A stretch of DNA of 64,000 nt, from assembly GCF_007752135.1 (NCBI RefSeq), contig NZ_CP036298.1:6502501-6566500 (forward strand), given 5' to 3'. A model generated the notes under the pieces. The model did no database searches, was not told the DNA's origin, and was given only the letters and a program-made list of their open reading frames with translations. Positions 54,142 to 63,118 of this stretch are shown piece by piece (position 1 is the first letter of the stretch; the number at the start of each line of letters is the position of its first letter). The DNA is from Aureliella helgolandensis. Its GTDB lineage: Bacteria; Planctomycetota; Planctomycetia; Pirellulales; Pirellulaceae. Position numbers and translations under genes: made by a program.

Positions 54142-56655
54142 TTATTTCAAAGACTGCGACCAGTTGAACCCTGGCGTACCGACGTGATAGTTATGGCAAA
54201 CCGTGCATCCGTCACTAGCAGCGCCGGATCGGTGGCAGGCAACGCATTGCTCTAGCTTCATCGGCACGAATTCGTGAAACCCTTCCGATGAGTGCGTAGA
54301 AGCAACCGCTCCCGGACTTTCCTCGGCCGACGAGAAGCTCACCATCTGAGCTGGCCTCGCAGGATCTACCGGCATGCTCGCCTGCGCCGCAGCCGATGGT
54401 GGCTGATCCTGAAGCACATGGCAATAGCGACAATCATCCAGCGCCGGCAACGTTAGATGGGGTGTGTGATCAAACTTGGTGAACGGTCGCGTCTTCTCGG
54501 ATCTTGAAACGACTTCCCAATGCGCCCACGCACTTGCCACCAACTGGCTTCCCATGGCTTGTCCAGGATTTAGGAGATGGCACTCTGTGCAGCCTCCTAG
54601 AATCGCACTTTTGAGTTCCGCATGCCGGCTTCCCAACCCAATGGAATCACTCGCTTCGCTGCTCGTGCGCGCCTGAGTTGCATGATCCAACAACGATGCG
54701 AACTCCGCCCAAGCAGCCAACGTTCGATCGGCGTGCCCGCGTGGCATATATCTCAACGCTAATAATTCATTGTCCAAGAACCAACCACCTTGCGCAACAT
54801 GCTGAGAACCGCGCCATTGTGTAAAACGCTCGTCGGCAAGCCCGCCGGCATCGCTTCCGCCGGTGGCCTGCAAATCTCCGGAAAGCAGCGAATCGTCATC
54901 CTCCTGCAGTAGCCCATCTCCAGACAACAGTCCGTCAGCGGCAGGTGCCCCGGTCACGGCCCTCTCGCGTTCCGGACTGCTGTTGAGGGCGTTGCTCAAT
55001 GGCGGCGACGGCTGAACGCCGCTCGCATCGTTGGCTTCCTCTGCCAAATACGTCTCATTGGCATCATCAAACAGAGCATCATCCCCCGTGGTACCGCCGA
55101 GTAGCAAATCCGCTTCACCAGGCTTCAGCTGCAGATCTTTTGCGCCGCTCACTAAACGCGCCTCGAGGCGCCGATCGGCAGCCTGCGACTCTTCGTCCGG
55201 CAGCTGCGCACTTTCTCGCATGGCTGTCGATTGAGTTCGCGTCGCCAGTTGGTTGCTCGACGCTGGGGAGCGATCGGTGGCCAATTTCGAGTGGGCACCA
55301 AACCATTGCACCTGCATTTGCCGGAATAGGTCTGGAGGGATTCCTGCGCACATTTCATCAATCAAGAACAACTCATGGGCGCTCGCCTCTCTCCCGAGTC
55401 GCTGTTGCGCGACAGCCTCCAACCGCTGCTTCAAGGCCTTCTGCCCATTCTCCGAAACGTCAGCAATCAAGCGCCGAACGCCGATAGCAATGCGCCGCGT
55501 CGCGTTGGCTCGACCTAGATCGAGCTTGGGGATTTCTGCTAACTGCCCGTCCGCCGGTAGCCACTTGAGGGCGGGCGCTGCCATATCATCAGCGGCCAGG
55601 AGTAGTCGCAAAGCCACGGAGACCTCCCCCTCGTACCCGAACTGCGCCGCCGCCGGCCAATCTTGCAAATTCAATGCGTTGTTCTCTGAGTCTTGCGATT
55701 CGATACTGGGCAACTGCAGTATCGCCCATCCCTCGATCGACTTCGACTGCAGCGATTCAGCATGACAACGTGCGCAAGCTTGTTCAAATCCAACGGTCCG
55801 CATCACAGGTCCGACTGCAGAATCTTGACCTGGGTTCACGTGACAAACTTGACAATCGAACGTTTCATTTTTCTGAGAAAAGTATTTGCTGGCGTGGCTC
55901 GCGTGGTCAAATGCAATACTGCGTTTTGCACGATACGGGAAATCGTCAAACGGCGGATGTCCATCCGCAAAGCTGTGGAATTGTTCTTGATGGCATGACT
56001 GACACCTCGAATCGGTGATGGCTTTCAGATCTCCGGAGACACCGTGATGCTCAATGTGGCATTGCGCGCAACGGGTTGTGGTAGTCTCGCTGGAGGCGGT
56101 CGCGGCAGTGGAAATCCATCGTACCTTACTCTTCGAACTCAATTCCCCTTGCAAATGCTGAAGTTGTGCCGCGGTCAAATCGTGAGGACTTTGCAGGCTC
56201 GCGTCCGGCATATGCGAGGTATGGCATTTCATGCAAAGTGCGTCTTGGGTCACGCCGGCGCTAATTCCATGAGAATTGGGGTGACACATACTGCAACGGT
56301 CGGAAACTAGGCGGTTCCCTAATATTTGCGCATGCTTGCCCGATAGCTCCCCAGGAACAAACACCTGCTCGCGAACGGGGAATGCCATGCACAGCAGCAG
56401 CAAGCCGCCGACGAGTATGGCCGCATTGAGCGCCACGGTTTGTCGCGAAAACCAGGGACTTTTCTGAGGAATGCACGGACCAATTTCCGCATCCAGGCCA
56501 CCCTCCTCCTGAACGGCGTTAGGCAAGGTTCGACTGCAGGCCCCGTGTTTGCTCGGTCCCAAGCGGCACGGACACCCCATTTGCTGATAACCGCACACCC
56601 AACGCGCATTGGGCCGCGCTCTCGGCCGCTCGAGGTCCTGGGGACGTTCGCTCAC
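54142..56655 (-). CDS. Membrane-anchored decahaem cytochrome c
   Basis: 837 residues from GTG 56655, whose GTGA overlaps the stop of the cytochrome b gene by 4 bp; longer starts would overlap further. A Cys-rich N-terminal segment (~20-40) precedes a single membrane segment ('NAAILVGGLLLLCMAFPV'). Ten CxxCH haem motifs follow: CSMCH, CMKCH, CAQCH, CQSCH, CQVCH and CARCH in the first part, then CTECH, CRYCH, CVACH and CTVCH near the C-terminus, separated by a ~300-residue acidic region without haems. Probably a periplasmic electron conduit fed by the b-type cytochrome and iron-sulfur protein of this operon. The acceptor is unknown. Confidence 0.88.
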   Translation of the reverse strand: MSERPQDLERPRARPNARWVCGYQQMGCPCRLGPSKHGACSRTLPNAVQEEGGLDAEIGPCIPQKSPWFSRQTVALNAAILVGGLLLLCMAFPVREQVFVPGELSGKHAQILGNRLVSDRCSMCHPNSHGISAGVTQDALCMKCHTSHMPDASLQSPHDLTAAQLQHLQGELSSKSKVRWISTAATASSETTTTRCAQCHIEHHGVSGDLKAITDSRCQSCHQEQFHSFADGHPPFDDFPYRAKRSIAFDHASHASKYFSQKNETFDCQVCHVNPGQDSAVGPVMRTVGFEQACARCHAESLQSKSIEGWAILQLPSIESQDSENNALNLQDWPAAAQFGYEGEVSVALRLLLAADDMAAPALKWLPADGQLAEIPKLDLGRANATRRIAIGVRRLIADVSENGQKALKQRLEAVAQQRLGREASAHELFLIDEMCAGIPPDLFRQMQVQWFGAHSKLATDRSPASSNQLATRTQSTAMRESAQLPDEESQAADRRLEARLVSGAKDLQLKPGEADLLLGGTTGDDALFDDANETYLAEEANDASGVQPSPPLSNALNSSPERERAVTGAPAADGLLSGDGLLQEDDDSLLSGDLQATGGSDAGGLADERFTQWRGSQHVAQGGWFLDNELLALRYMPRGHADRTLAAWAEFASLLDHATQARTSSEASDSIGLGSRHAELKSAILGGCTECHLLNPGQAMGSQLVASAWAHWEVVSRSEKTRPFTKFDHTPHLTLPALDDCRYCHVLQDQPPSAAAQASMPVDPARPAQMVSFSSAEESPGAVASTHSSEGFHEFVPMKLEQCVACHRSGAASDGCTVCHNYHVGTPGFNWSQSLK

Positions 56656-57470
56656 AACATGGCTCCCTGAAAGCGATAGACGAGCACCACATGCACGGCA
56701 ATCATGAGGGCCAAAGCCCAAGTCAACGAGACGTGCAGCATGAACATCGTACGCAGTCGAGTCTGGAGTGCATGTTGAAAATCAAGATCATCCTTGGCCT
56801 GAACCATCGCGCTCAGGGACCGCCGACTCTGGATCCCATGTTCCGCCAAATACCGATCCAAATCATTGAGTTCACGCAACAGGCTTCGGCGGCGTAGACC
56901 GTTGGGGACAATTAAATACACCCACCGACGAGGCGTCTGGAAATAGGGCAACAACCGCCTCTGATAGTATTCTGCCAACGTGGCGCCTTCGCCATGTTCC
57001 GCGGAAGCCATGGCAACCTGGTGCGCCTCGCGCGCAACCGCCAGTTGCAAGGCGGGGACTCGCTCCAGCGGATGGTCCTTAGGAATGGCTGCCAAACGCT
57101 TAGGCATCGTTCGACTTAGCCGTCCCAAGAGCATCCCCGTTACGGCCACAAAGGCGAACACTGCCGCTAGGGCCGATTCAAACACACCACGAATCGGCCA
57201 ACCAATATGCATGAGAAAGACAATGCTGGCGAAAGTCCCCATGTAAACATGCATTTGCATCCACATTGCCACGGGGCCCCAACGCGGGCCAACAAGCTGC
57301 TTGCGAGCCGACAACAAGTACAGACCGGCCGTGGACGCGATCAGCGTCCAACCGCTGAGCGTCGATTCATCCCCCATTCGCATCCGCGTCCACTCAAGTG
57401 CCAACGCGGTCAAGCCAACGGCCAACAGTGTTAGGGTAGTCGCAAAAACTCGCCGAGTGCGGTAGTTCAT
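56652..57470 (-). CDS. Cytochrome b-like membrane protein
   Basis: 272 residues with about five membrane segments (~9-25, ~40-55, ~72-92, ~97-117, ~245-268). Four His lie in membrane segments ('WMQMHVYMGTF', 'FLMHIGW', 'FMLHVSLTW', 'IAVHVVLVY'), enough to ligate two b haems. It resembles the four-His ferric-reductase or b561-type cores that pass electrons through the membrane. A ~100-residue soluble loop (~130-230) separates segments four and five. It lies between the iron-sulfur and decahaem genes, with 1- and 4-bp overlaps. Confidence 0.72.
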   Translation of the reverse strand: MNYRTRRVFATTLTLLAVGLTALALEWTRMRMGDESTLSGWTLIASTAGLYLLSARKQLVGPRWGPVAMWMQMHVYMGTFASIVFLMHIGWPIRGVFESALAAVFAFVAVTGMLLGRLSRTMPKRLAAIPKDHPLERVPALQLAVAREAHQVAMASAEHGEGATLAEYYQRRLLPYFQTPRRWVYLIVPNGLRRRSLLRELNDLDRYLAEHGIQSRRSLSAMVQAKDDLDFQHALQTRLRTMFMLHVSLTWALALMIAVHVVLVYRFQGAML

Positions 57471-59254
57471 TATCCCGCCTTTCTGCCCATTCGTTGATTG
57501 ACCTGCTTCACATCACTCATGTCGAGCCGAAAAAGGGCGTCGTGAGGACAAGCAGCTTGGCAGGAGGGTTGCTTCCCTAAATCCACGCAAAAATCACACT
57601 TCGACGCCTGCAAGATGGGCAGCCCCGTATTGCGATCGACTTGCGCCCTCCCCATCTTGTCCGTCGACATCACCATCCGAATGTTCTCATAGGGACAACT
57701 CTCCGCGCAACTCTTGCAACCGATGCAGGTCTGGTCATTGATCTGTACCAAACCCGATTCGCTATCCCGGTGAATGGCTCCGGTTGGACAGCCAATCATG
57801 CACACAGGATCTGCACAGTGCATGCAGGCCTGCGCAAACATCCATTTTCCATATTGTGGGCCTTCGCGTTCGAAGACTGGGGTGCCACCATGCGTATTGG
57901 CACATGCCTTCACACAGTCATCACAACGCGTGCAGCGATCGGTGTCGATCACCATCGCTTTGAGGCCGTTCATTAGTCTCAGATCAACCAAATACTCCAG
58001 CAATCCAGTCTCTACGCTCTGCTCTCCAATATCCAGCGGAGCGTCAATAACAGGTGCACCGAACTGATATCTAGGAGATTCAATTTTCTGCGGCAAGTCG
58101 GTCGAGCGAACAAAGGGAAGGATATGTTCGTTCACTACTTGTTTGGGAATAAACAAAGCATCGACATAGCCGATCGCCCGCAAGGATTCTTGGTAGGGCA
58201 GGGGGGCGGTCCCCTGCGCAAAGAGCAGGTTATGCGCCAATTCCTCCATGCCAAACACATGCCCCTTTCCTAAATAGGCCAAGGTTCGATGCCCAGCGCC
58301 TTGCCGTCGACTGAGCCTCGCAAATCCACCTCGCAGAATCCACACCCCCGTCGCGTAACTCCCCTCTTCAGCAATCAGCGGTTCCGCGGAGATCTTCTCT
58401 CGAGCTTGCTTGCCTGATTGCTTGCGGTACTCCGCATACCATTCCATATTGCCAAACGACTCCAATTTGGCCGACTCGACCACCGCTTCTAAATGGGATT
58501 CGGGCACAAAACGAAATTGTTTGGTTTCATGGAGGTGCGTTTGCAAGACGTCCCGGCGATAGCGTTCGTCTAGAATCGCCCGAAAAGCAGGGTCCTGCTT
58601 AAGCAACTTTAACCCCTGCCAGCGAATCTCCAACACTGTACAACGTGTTTCAGCCACAGCAGTGAACTCACGCGGAGAACGGGTAACCGCCGCCATCTCT
58701 CCGAACAATTCGCCCGCCGATACCGAAGTCGTTGAGTGATCCGCGAGAACTCCCGGAACGTCTTGCAAAAAGACTCGAGTCTCAGTCCCACTCCCGCGGT
58801 AGCCAATTTCCGCGGGACGCGCCGGCTGAGGCGTTTCGGCACGCCGCGGTTGGCGGCGCGTATCCTGTCCACCTCGGCGGTGGGTATTGCCCTTCCTACG
58901 CCGTTTGGAAAAGAAGCTCAGCCAATTCTGCCCGCTCCAGGCCGAGGACCTCTGCTGCCGATCACCGGGCAGCAAACGCGATAAGAAGATTCGCACATCT
59001 CCCTGCAGCACCAAATATGCGGTGCCTCCGTATTGCCCTTCTCGGAAAATTAAGTCGCCCGCTTCCAACTGCAAAATTCGCGAATCATTGCGCAACACAT
59101 CATCCAAGGGTGTATTGCGAGCAAACCGTTCTCGGTCCATTTCGGAAAACGGGGGTAGCGCGAGTAGTTCTGCAACCGCCACATCTGTCATCGCTGCATC
59201 CAAGGGATGGCTCCAGCGATCAGGTCGTTGGATTTCAACCGATTCCAATGCCAT
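57470..59254 (-). CDS. Fusion of two cNMP-binding domains and a four-cluster ferredoxin
   Basis: 594 residues. Two cyclic-nucleotide-binding-type domains (~35-235 and ~245-390). The first is split by a ~75-residue Arg-rich insertion; landmark motifs are 'GDLIFREGQYGGTAYLVLQG' and 'GELFGEMAAVTRSPREFTAV'. The C-terminal ~165 residues form a HybA/NrfC-type ferredoxin with 16 Cys in four motifs: CxxCxxCxxxC, CxxCxxxxCxxxCP, CxxCxxCxxxCP and CxxCx8CxxxCP. There is no signal peptide, so it is probably cytoplasmic. It may gate electron flow by a ligand or couple it to signalling. The operon context supports electron transfer to the cytochrome b. Confidence 0.85.
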   Translation of the reverse strand: MALESVEIQRPDRWSHPLDAAMTDVAVAELLALPPFSEMDRERFARNTPLDDVLRNDSRILQLEAGDLIFREGQYGGTAYLVLQGDVRIFLSRLLPGDRQQRSSAWSGQNWLSFFSKRRRKGNTHRRGGQDTRRQPRRAETPQPARPAEIGYRGSGTETRVFLQDVPGVLADHSTTSVSAGELFGEMAAVTRSPREFTAVAETRCTVLEIRWQGLKLLKQDPAFRAILDERYRRDVLQTHLHETKQFRFVPESHLEAVVESAKLESFGNMEWYAEYRKQSGKQAREKISAEPLIAEEGSYATGVWILRGGFARLSRRQGAGHRTLAYLGKGHVFGMEELAHNLLFAQGTAPLPYQESLRAIGYVDALFIPKQVVNEHILPFVRSTDLPQKIESPRYQFGAPVIDAPLDIGEQSVETGLLEYLVDLRLMNGLKAMVIDTDRCTRCDDCVKACANTHGGTPVFEREGPQYGKWMFAQACMHCADPVCMIGCPTGAIHRDSESGLVQINDQTCIGCKSCAESCPYENIRMVMSTDKMGRAQVDRNTGLPILQASKCDFCVDLGKQPSCQAACPHDALFRLDMSDVKQVNQRMGRKAG

Positions 59255-59529
59255 CAGCGATACTTTCCATGCATGGCGAAATGAATGATTCGTCGGGCTA
59301 GCCTCTTGCCTCCCAATGCATGCAATAGATTCGAAACATGCGACTCATGTTCGTTATCGTCAAAATCGGAACCAAGCAACAGTGGTTTCAGCGGCAGGCA
59401 CTCAACTTCCATCCGCTTTAATGCCTCACCGCAGCCCACAGACTCCGACTCTCGAGACGCGGAGCACGCAGGCCCGCGTATTCCCTCAGACAGCCCTCCA
59501 GGCGGCCGATAGATAGCCCCCGCTACCAT
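59254..59529 (-). CDS. Small protein of the electron-transfer operon, unknown function
   Basis: 91 residues from ATG 59529. Its stop overlaps the start of the next gene by 1 bp (TGATG), which suggests translational coupling. The C-terminal part ('SNLLHALGGKRLARRIIHFA') is basic and helical; Cys residues occur near 'SVGCGEALKRMEVECL'. No family recognised. Supported mainly by position. Confidence 0.45.
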   Translation of the reverse strand: MVAGAIYRPPGGLSEGIRGPACSASRESESVGCGEALKRMEVECLPLKPLLLGSDFDDNEHESHVSNLLHALGGKRLARRIIHFAMHGKYR

Positions 59530-59547
59530 GGCAACGTCCGTCCACAA

Positions 59548-60429
59548 CTACGGCTTCTTGGTCGGTTCCGCCGATGTGGAGTCGGATGGGGCATCGGCTA
59601 CCTCGGCCGATGCACTCTGCACGCTTGCATTCACAACAGCGTCGCTGTCGGGGTGCGTGATTTCACCAGGTTCGGGAGGCTTCTCAAACGTGTGGGAGCT
59701 CATGTATTCTGCAAAAGACGCGCTCTTGCGAACATCCACAGCATCTTGCGCGGCGGTCTCGCCGGTCATCAAGTCTCCCGCAAAGCGAGTTCGCTTGTAG
59801 ATGGTCCCGCGCTGAAAGGGCCCCACTCCCAAAACCCAGGTATCCTTCGCATTGCTGGACGAACGCGCAACGCCAGACTGCCAATAGGGCTCGCGTGTCT
59901 CTCGCTCATAGGCAAACACGGCAATTTTGGCCGCACCGGCCGTCCGCTCATTGCGGGCCAAAGACATCTCGGGAAGGGCAGGGATCGCAGCACTCCCCCC
60001 CAACACGCTCGATGCCGCGGATAGAGTATTGCTAGCGGGTAATCCGTAGGTTACCGAATGGCCATCCAAGCCCAACGCCCCCATCCGCGCCTCGGCGATG
60101 AGCGTCGCCTCCTCACGCCCTTCCACCAAATACACTCCCGCAGAGACCATTTGCTGCCGCAACGAGCTGATTACGTAATCCGAGTCAACCAACAACGCGC
60201 TCTTCTGAGTCTTCACGTACGTGGTGTCCAAGTAGACCTTTTGTCCCGACAGTGGTTGAAAGTCGATTTTCGAGACCGCCGCATCCACCGCATCACTCAG
60301 CAGTAGTTGCTCGGTTGCCGTGTAACTCTTCGTCGCTCCACAGCCGCTACATCCCAAACCAATACAAACAATTGCGCACCATCGCACACAGAGTTTTAAG
60401 CGTTGAAAATGGCAAGATGCGGAACGCAT
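59548..60429 (-). CDS. Lipoprotein, DUF6655-like
   Basis: 293 residues with an N-terminal signal and lipobox 'GLGCSGC'. The following segment 'ATKSYTATEQLLLSDAVDAA' and 'LSGQKVYLDTTYV' resembles DUF6655, a family of unknown function in planctomycetes. The C-terminal ~45 residues are acidic and disordered. It ends 18 bp before the small gene that leads into the electron-transfer genes, so it is likely the first gene of that operon. Confidence 0.65.
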   Translation of the reverse strand: MRSASCHFQRLKLCVRWCAIVCIGLGCSGCGATKSYTATEQLLLSDAVDAAVSKIDFQPLSGQKVYLDTTYVKTQKSALLVDSDYVISSLRQQMVSAGVYLVEGREEATLIAEARMGALGLDGHSVTYGLPASNTLSAASSVLGGSAAIPALPEMSLARNERTAGAAKIAVFAYERETREPYWQSGVARSSSNAKDTWVLGVGPFQRGTIYKRTRFAGDLMTGETAAQDAVDVRKSASFAEYMSSHTFEKPPEPGEITHPDSDAVVNASVQSASAEVADAPSDSTSAEPTKKP

Positions 60430-60838
60430 AACGTACGCTCAGGATTCCAAAGTTTGGCGAGTTGGCAAGGTAGGCAATAATTGGTAGGCCGGACAGAGGT
60501 GCTGTGGAGGTACACTCCGACCAGTTTAGGACCACCGCTCACGCACGTAAAATCCCAGACGCTCCACCTCACCTCCCCGCCGTGCAGCCATAGCCGACAA
60601 GTTAGGAGTAGAATGGAGCAGCCGGAACGAGAACGCGTCCCTCTGTCATTCTGTTCGACAGATCCAGTAGCTGATTTACAGACTCTTGGAAATTCTGTCT
60701 ACAGTAAATGCAATGCTAGCACTTGAACGTGGCACCACGTTCTGAGCGCGATCCCATTCCGACACAGTGCCCTTTTTAGCTGCCCCGTCAACAAAACCGG
60801 CTGCGCAGGGGGGGCGTCACCTCAAAAAGATTTCAGTC
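60430..60838. other. Intergenic region between divergent genes
   Basis: About 400 bp upstream of both the lipoprotein operon and the DUF1338 gene. No gene recognised; promoters are presumed but could not be placed. Confidence 0.45.
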
Positions 60839-61771
60839 ATGCCTCCCACAAATCCGCAATTGCTGGACGATATTCTGCATGGTTTACTGCGAAGATACGG
60901 GACCCGGGTTCCAGATGTCGAGCGGGTAATGGAGATCCTGCGTTCGGCGTCCCTCATCAAGTCGGCGGAGGATATCGAAAACGACCATATCGCCTTCCGT
61001 ACGCTGGGCGTTCCTCACCTGGGAATTCAATCGCTCGAGAAGATCTTTCTGCACGTCGGATATCAACGGCGGGATGCCTACACATTCCCACATAAGAAGC
61101 TCGACGCCTTTTGGTACGCACCTCCAGCGGAACACTATCCCAGAATCTTCATCAGCGAGCTGCGAGTCGAGCAATTATCCCCCGCGTCTCAAACAACGAT
61201 CGCTTCCTACGTCTGCCAGATTGATTCAGATCCAGTGGATCAACTAGATCTGAACAACGCCTCGCAAGTCGACAACTTTCTTCACACCTCTTTATGGCGG
61301 CGGCCGAGTTGGAACGACTACGAACAACTGCGGCAAGAAAGTGAATACGCTGCCTGGGTCATCTACAATCGCTACTACCTCAACCACTTCACGATCAGCG
61401 TGCACAATCTTCCCCCACCCTACAACTCGGTTGCCACCCTCAACCGCCTACTCCAGCAGCATGGCATTTCACTGAACGACTCGGGGGGGATCGTCAAACA
61501 GAGCCCGGACGGCTTGTTGTTGCAGAGTTCGAGCGTCGCGGAAATGGTACAAGCCGAGTTCGATGATGGGCAGGGAGGCATCGAGACGCACCCCATTGCC
61601 GGTTCGTACATCGAGTTTGCCGAGCGCCGCGTCTTACCAGCCTTCCAACATTTGCCAGCCACCGACCTTCGTCGGGCACACCGTCGAGAGGGTTTCGAAG
61701 CGGGCAATGCTGACAAAATCTTTGAAAGCACCTATACCGAGCAAACCCATCGCATCCCTAAACGCAAGTAG
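60839..61771 (+). CDS. DUF1338 / HglS-like 2-oxoadipate dioxygenase family
   Basis: 310 residues from ATG 60839; a GTG at 60767 would add 24 residues without family character. Matches the DUF1338 fold (YdcJ/HglS): metal-ligand candidates His50 in 'ENDHIAFRTLG', His183 in 'YLNHFTISVHN' and Glu259 in 'GSYIEFAERR'. Characterised members use Fe(II) and O2 to convert 2-oxoadipate to 2-hydroxyglutarate in lysine breakdown. No other lysine-catabolism gene is near, so the substrate here is unproven. Cytoplasmic. A repeat array follows directly. Confidence 0.82.
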   Translation: MPPTNPQLLDDILHGLLRRYGTRVPDVERVMEILRSASLIKSAEDIENDHIAFRTLGVPHLGIQSLEKIFLHVGYQRRDAYTFPHKKLDAFWYAPPAEHYPRIFISELRVEQLSPASQTTIASYVCQIDSDPVDQLDLNNASQVDNFLHTSLWRRPSWNDYEQLRQESEYAAWVIYNRYYLNHFTISVHNLPPPYNSVATLNRLLQQHGISLNDSGGIVKQSPDGLLLQSSSVAEMVQAEFDDGQGGIETHPIAGSYIEFAERRVLPAFQHLPATDLRRAHRREGFEAGNADKIFESTYTEQTHRIPKRK

Positions 61772-61774
61772 CAA

Positions 61775-62275
61775 ACCAGCCCCCCCAAAATCGCACCCCG
61801 CCGCGTGACGGGCTGTTGAAATAGCAACCCGCCGCGTAAGCAAGGACAGGTAGTCATCGCAACAGCATGATTTAAGAAGCTGCCTGCACGGTAAGCCTGA
61901 AAACACACTCACACCAGCCCACCTCCAAGCAGCCCCCCAATCGCAACCCGCCGCGTAAGCAAGGACAGGTGTTACCGCAACAGCATGATTTAAGAAGCTG
62001 CCTGCACGGTAAGCCTGAAAACACACTCACACCAGCCCCCCACCAAGCAGCCCCCAAATCGCACCCCGCCGCGTAAGCAAGGACAGGTGTTACCGCAACA
62101 GCATGATTTAAGAAGCTGCCTGCACGGTAAGCCTGAAAACACACTCACACTAGCCCCCAACCAGCAGTCCCCCAATCGCAACCCGCCGCGTGAGCAAGGA
62201 TAGGTAGTCATCGCGACAGCATGATTTGAGAAGCTACCCTCACGGTAGGACGACGACTGCACGTCATCCCCAAGC
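61775..62275. repeat. Second tandem ~118-bp repeat array
   Basis: The core GCAACCCGCCGCGT (or GCACCCC) recurs at 61793, 61824, 61944, 62061 and 62178 (later periods 120, 117, 117). Units carry AAGCAAGGACAGGT, 'CAACAGCATGATTTAAGAAG' and 'GAAAACACACTCACAC' segments. The core is shared with the array at 12.1-12.6 kb but the rest of the unit differs. Frames on the minus strand through it are periodic and are not genes. Confidence 0.88.
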
Positions 62276-62290
62276 CAACAACCGCCTGAA

Positions 62291-63049
62291 TCAGAACAGC
62301 AGCTTGGCTTCCAGAAGTCCCGTTTCCGCATCGGCTTCCGGCCAGTATTCCAGTCCAAAATACCCGTCGTAATCGGTCTTCTGAATCGCTTCAATAATCG
62401 CAGGATAGTGGATTTCCCCGAGATTCAGCTCGTGTCGCCCTGGATTACCTGCTGCGTGGAAGTGGGCAATCTTTTCGATATTCGACGTGATGTTGTGAAT
62501 CAGATGCCCTTCACTAATCTGCTGATGATAGATATCGAAGGTCACTTTAACATTGGGGCTAGCGACTTTCTCGACAATTTCGAAAGCTTCATCACTCTCG
62601 ACCAGATAGTATCCAGCATGGTCGACCTGTTCATTGAGTGGCTCGATGGCAAGCGTAATGTTGGTCCCTTCCAACATCTTCGCCGCAGCCTTGAGACCGG
62701 CCACCAGGCTATCATGCTGATCTTCGAGATCCACCTCTGGCAGGAAATCACCAACCTGGGAAATGAGCACCGGACAATCCAATTGCTTGGCTGCGGCAAT
62801 CGACTCTTGCAGGCCTTCCAAGTACAAGTCGCGTACCTGAGCGTCGACGAGACTGACGAATTTTGTGCAACAGGCAGCGATTTTCAGCGAGTGTGCATCG
62901 CGAGCCTGCATTACCTGCGGCAAGTCCTTTTCCCACCACATCCAAAATTCAAAGGCGGGGTAGCCAAGCTTCGCTACCAATGCGATCGCCTCAGCGGTTG
63001 GCGTCCCTTCGAACAGGGCGTCAATACAAATGGACGGTTTGAGATTCAT
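62291..63049 (-). CDS. Hydroxypyruvate isomerase-like TIM-barrel protein
   Basis: 252 residues from ATG 63049, the start that fits the family; a start at 63094 would add 15 residues. Xylose-isomerase-like TIM barrel: 'PAFEFWMWWEKDLPQ', 'LAIEPLNEQVDHAGYYLV', 'KVTFDIYHQQISEGH' and 'IAHFHAAGNPGRHELNLGEI' carry the metal-binding Glu/Asp/His residues. Close in pattern to Hyi, which interconverts hydroxypyruvate and tartronate semialdehyde, but related sugar epimerases look alike. A solute symporter gene lies 70 bp upstream on the same strand, suggesting uptake and use of a sugar acid. Confidence 0.85.
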   Translation of the reverse strand: MNLKPSICIDALFEGTPTAEAIALVAKLGYPAFEFWMWWEKDLPQVMQARDAHSLKIAACCTKFVSLVDAQVRDLYLEGLQESIAAAKQLDCPVLISQVGDFLPEVDLEDQHDSLVAGLKAAAKMLEGTNITLAIEPLNEQVDHAGYYLVESDEAFEIVEKVASPNVKVTFDIYHQQISEGHLIHNITSNIEKIAHFHAAGNPGRHELNLGEIHYPAIIEAIQKTDYDGYFGLEYWPEADAETGLLEAKLLF

Positions 63050-63118
63050 AGTCTTAGAGTTTTCTAGAAAGGATCGTGCGGAAAAATTCAACATGGAAAA
63101 TCATGCGGCAACCGCACT

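Noticed and set aside
61634-62394. Minus-strand reading frames across the second repeat array ('MCFQAYRAGSFLNHAVAV' peptides)
   Set aside because: Same reason: repeat-derived and partly overlapping the real genes on either side.
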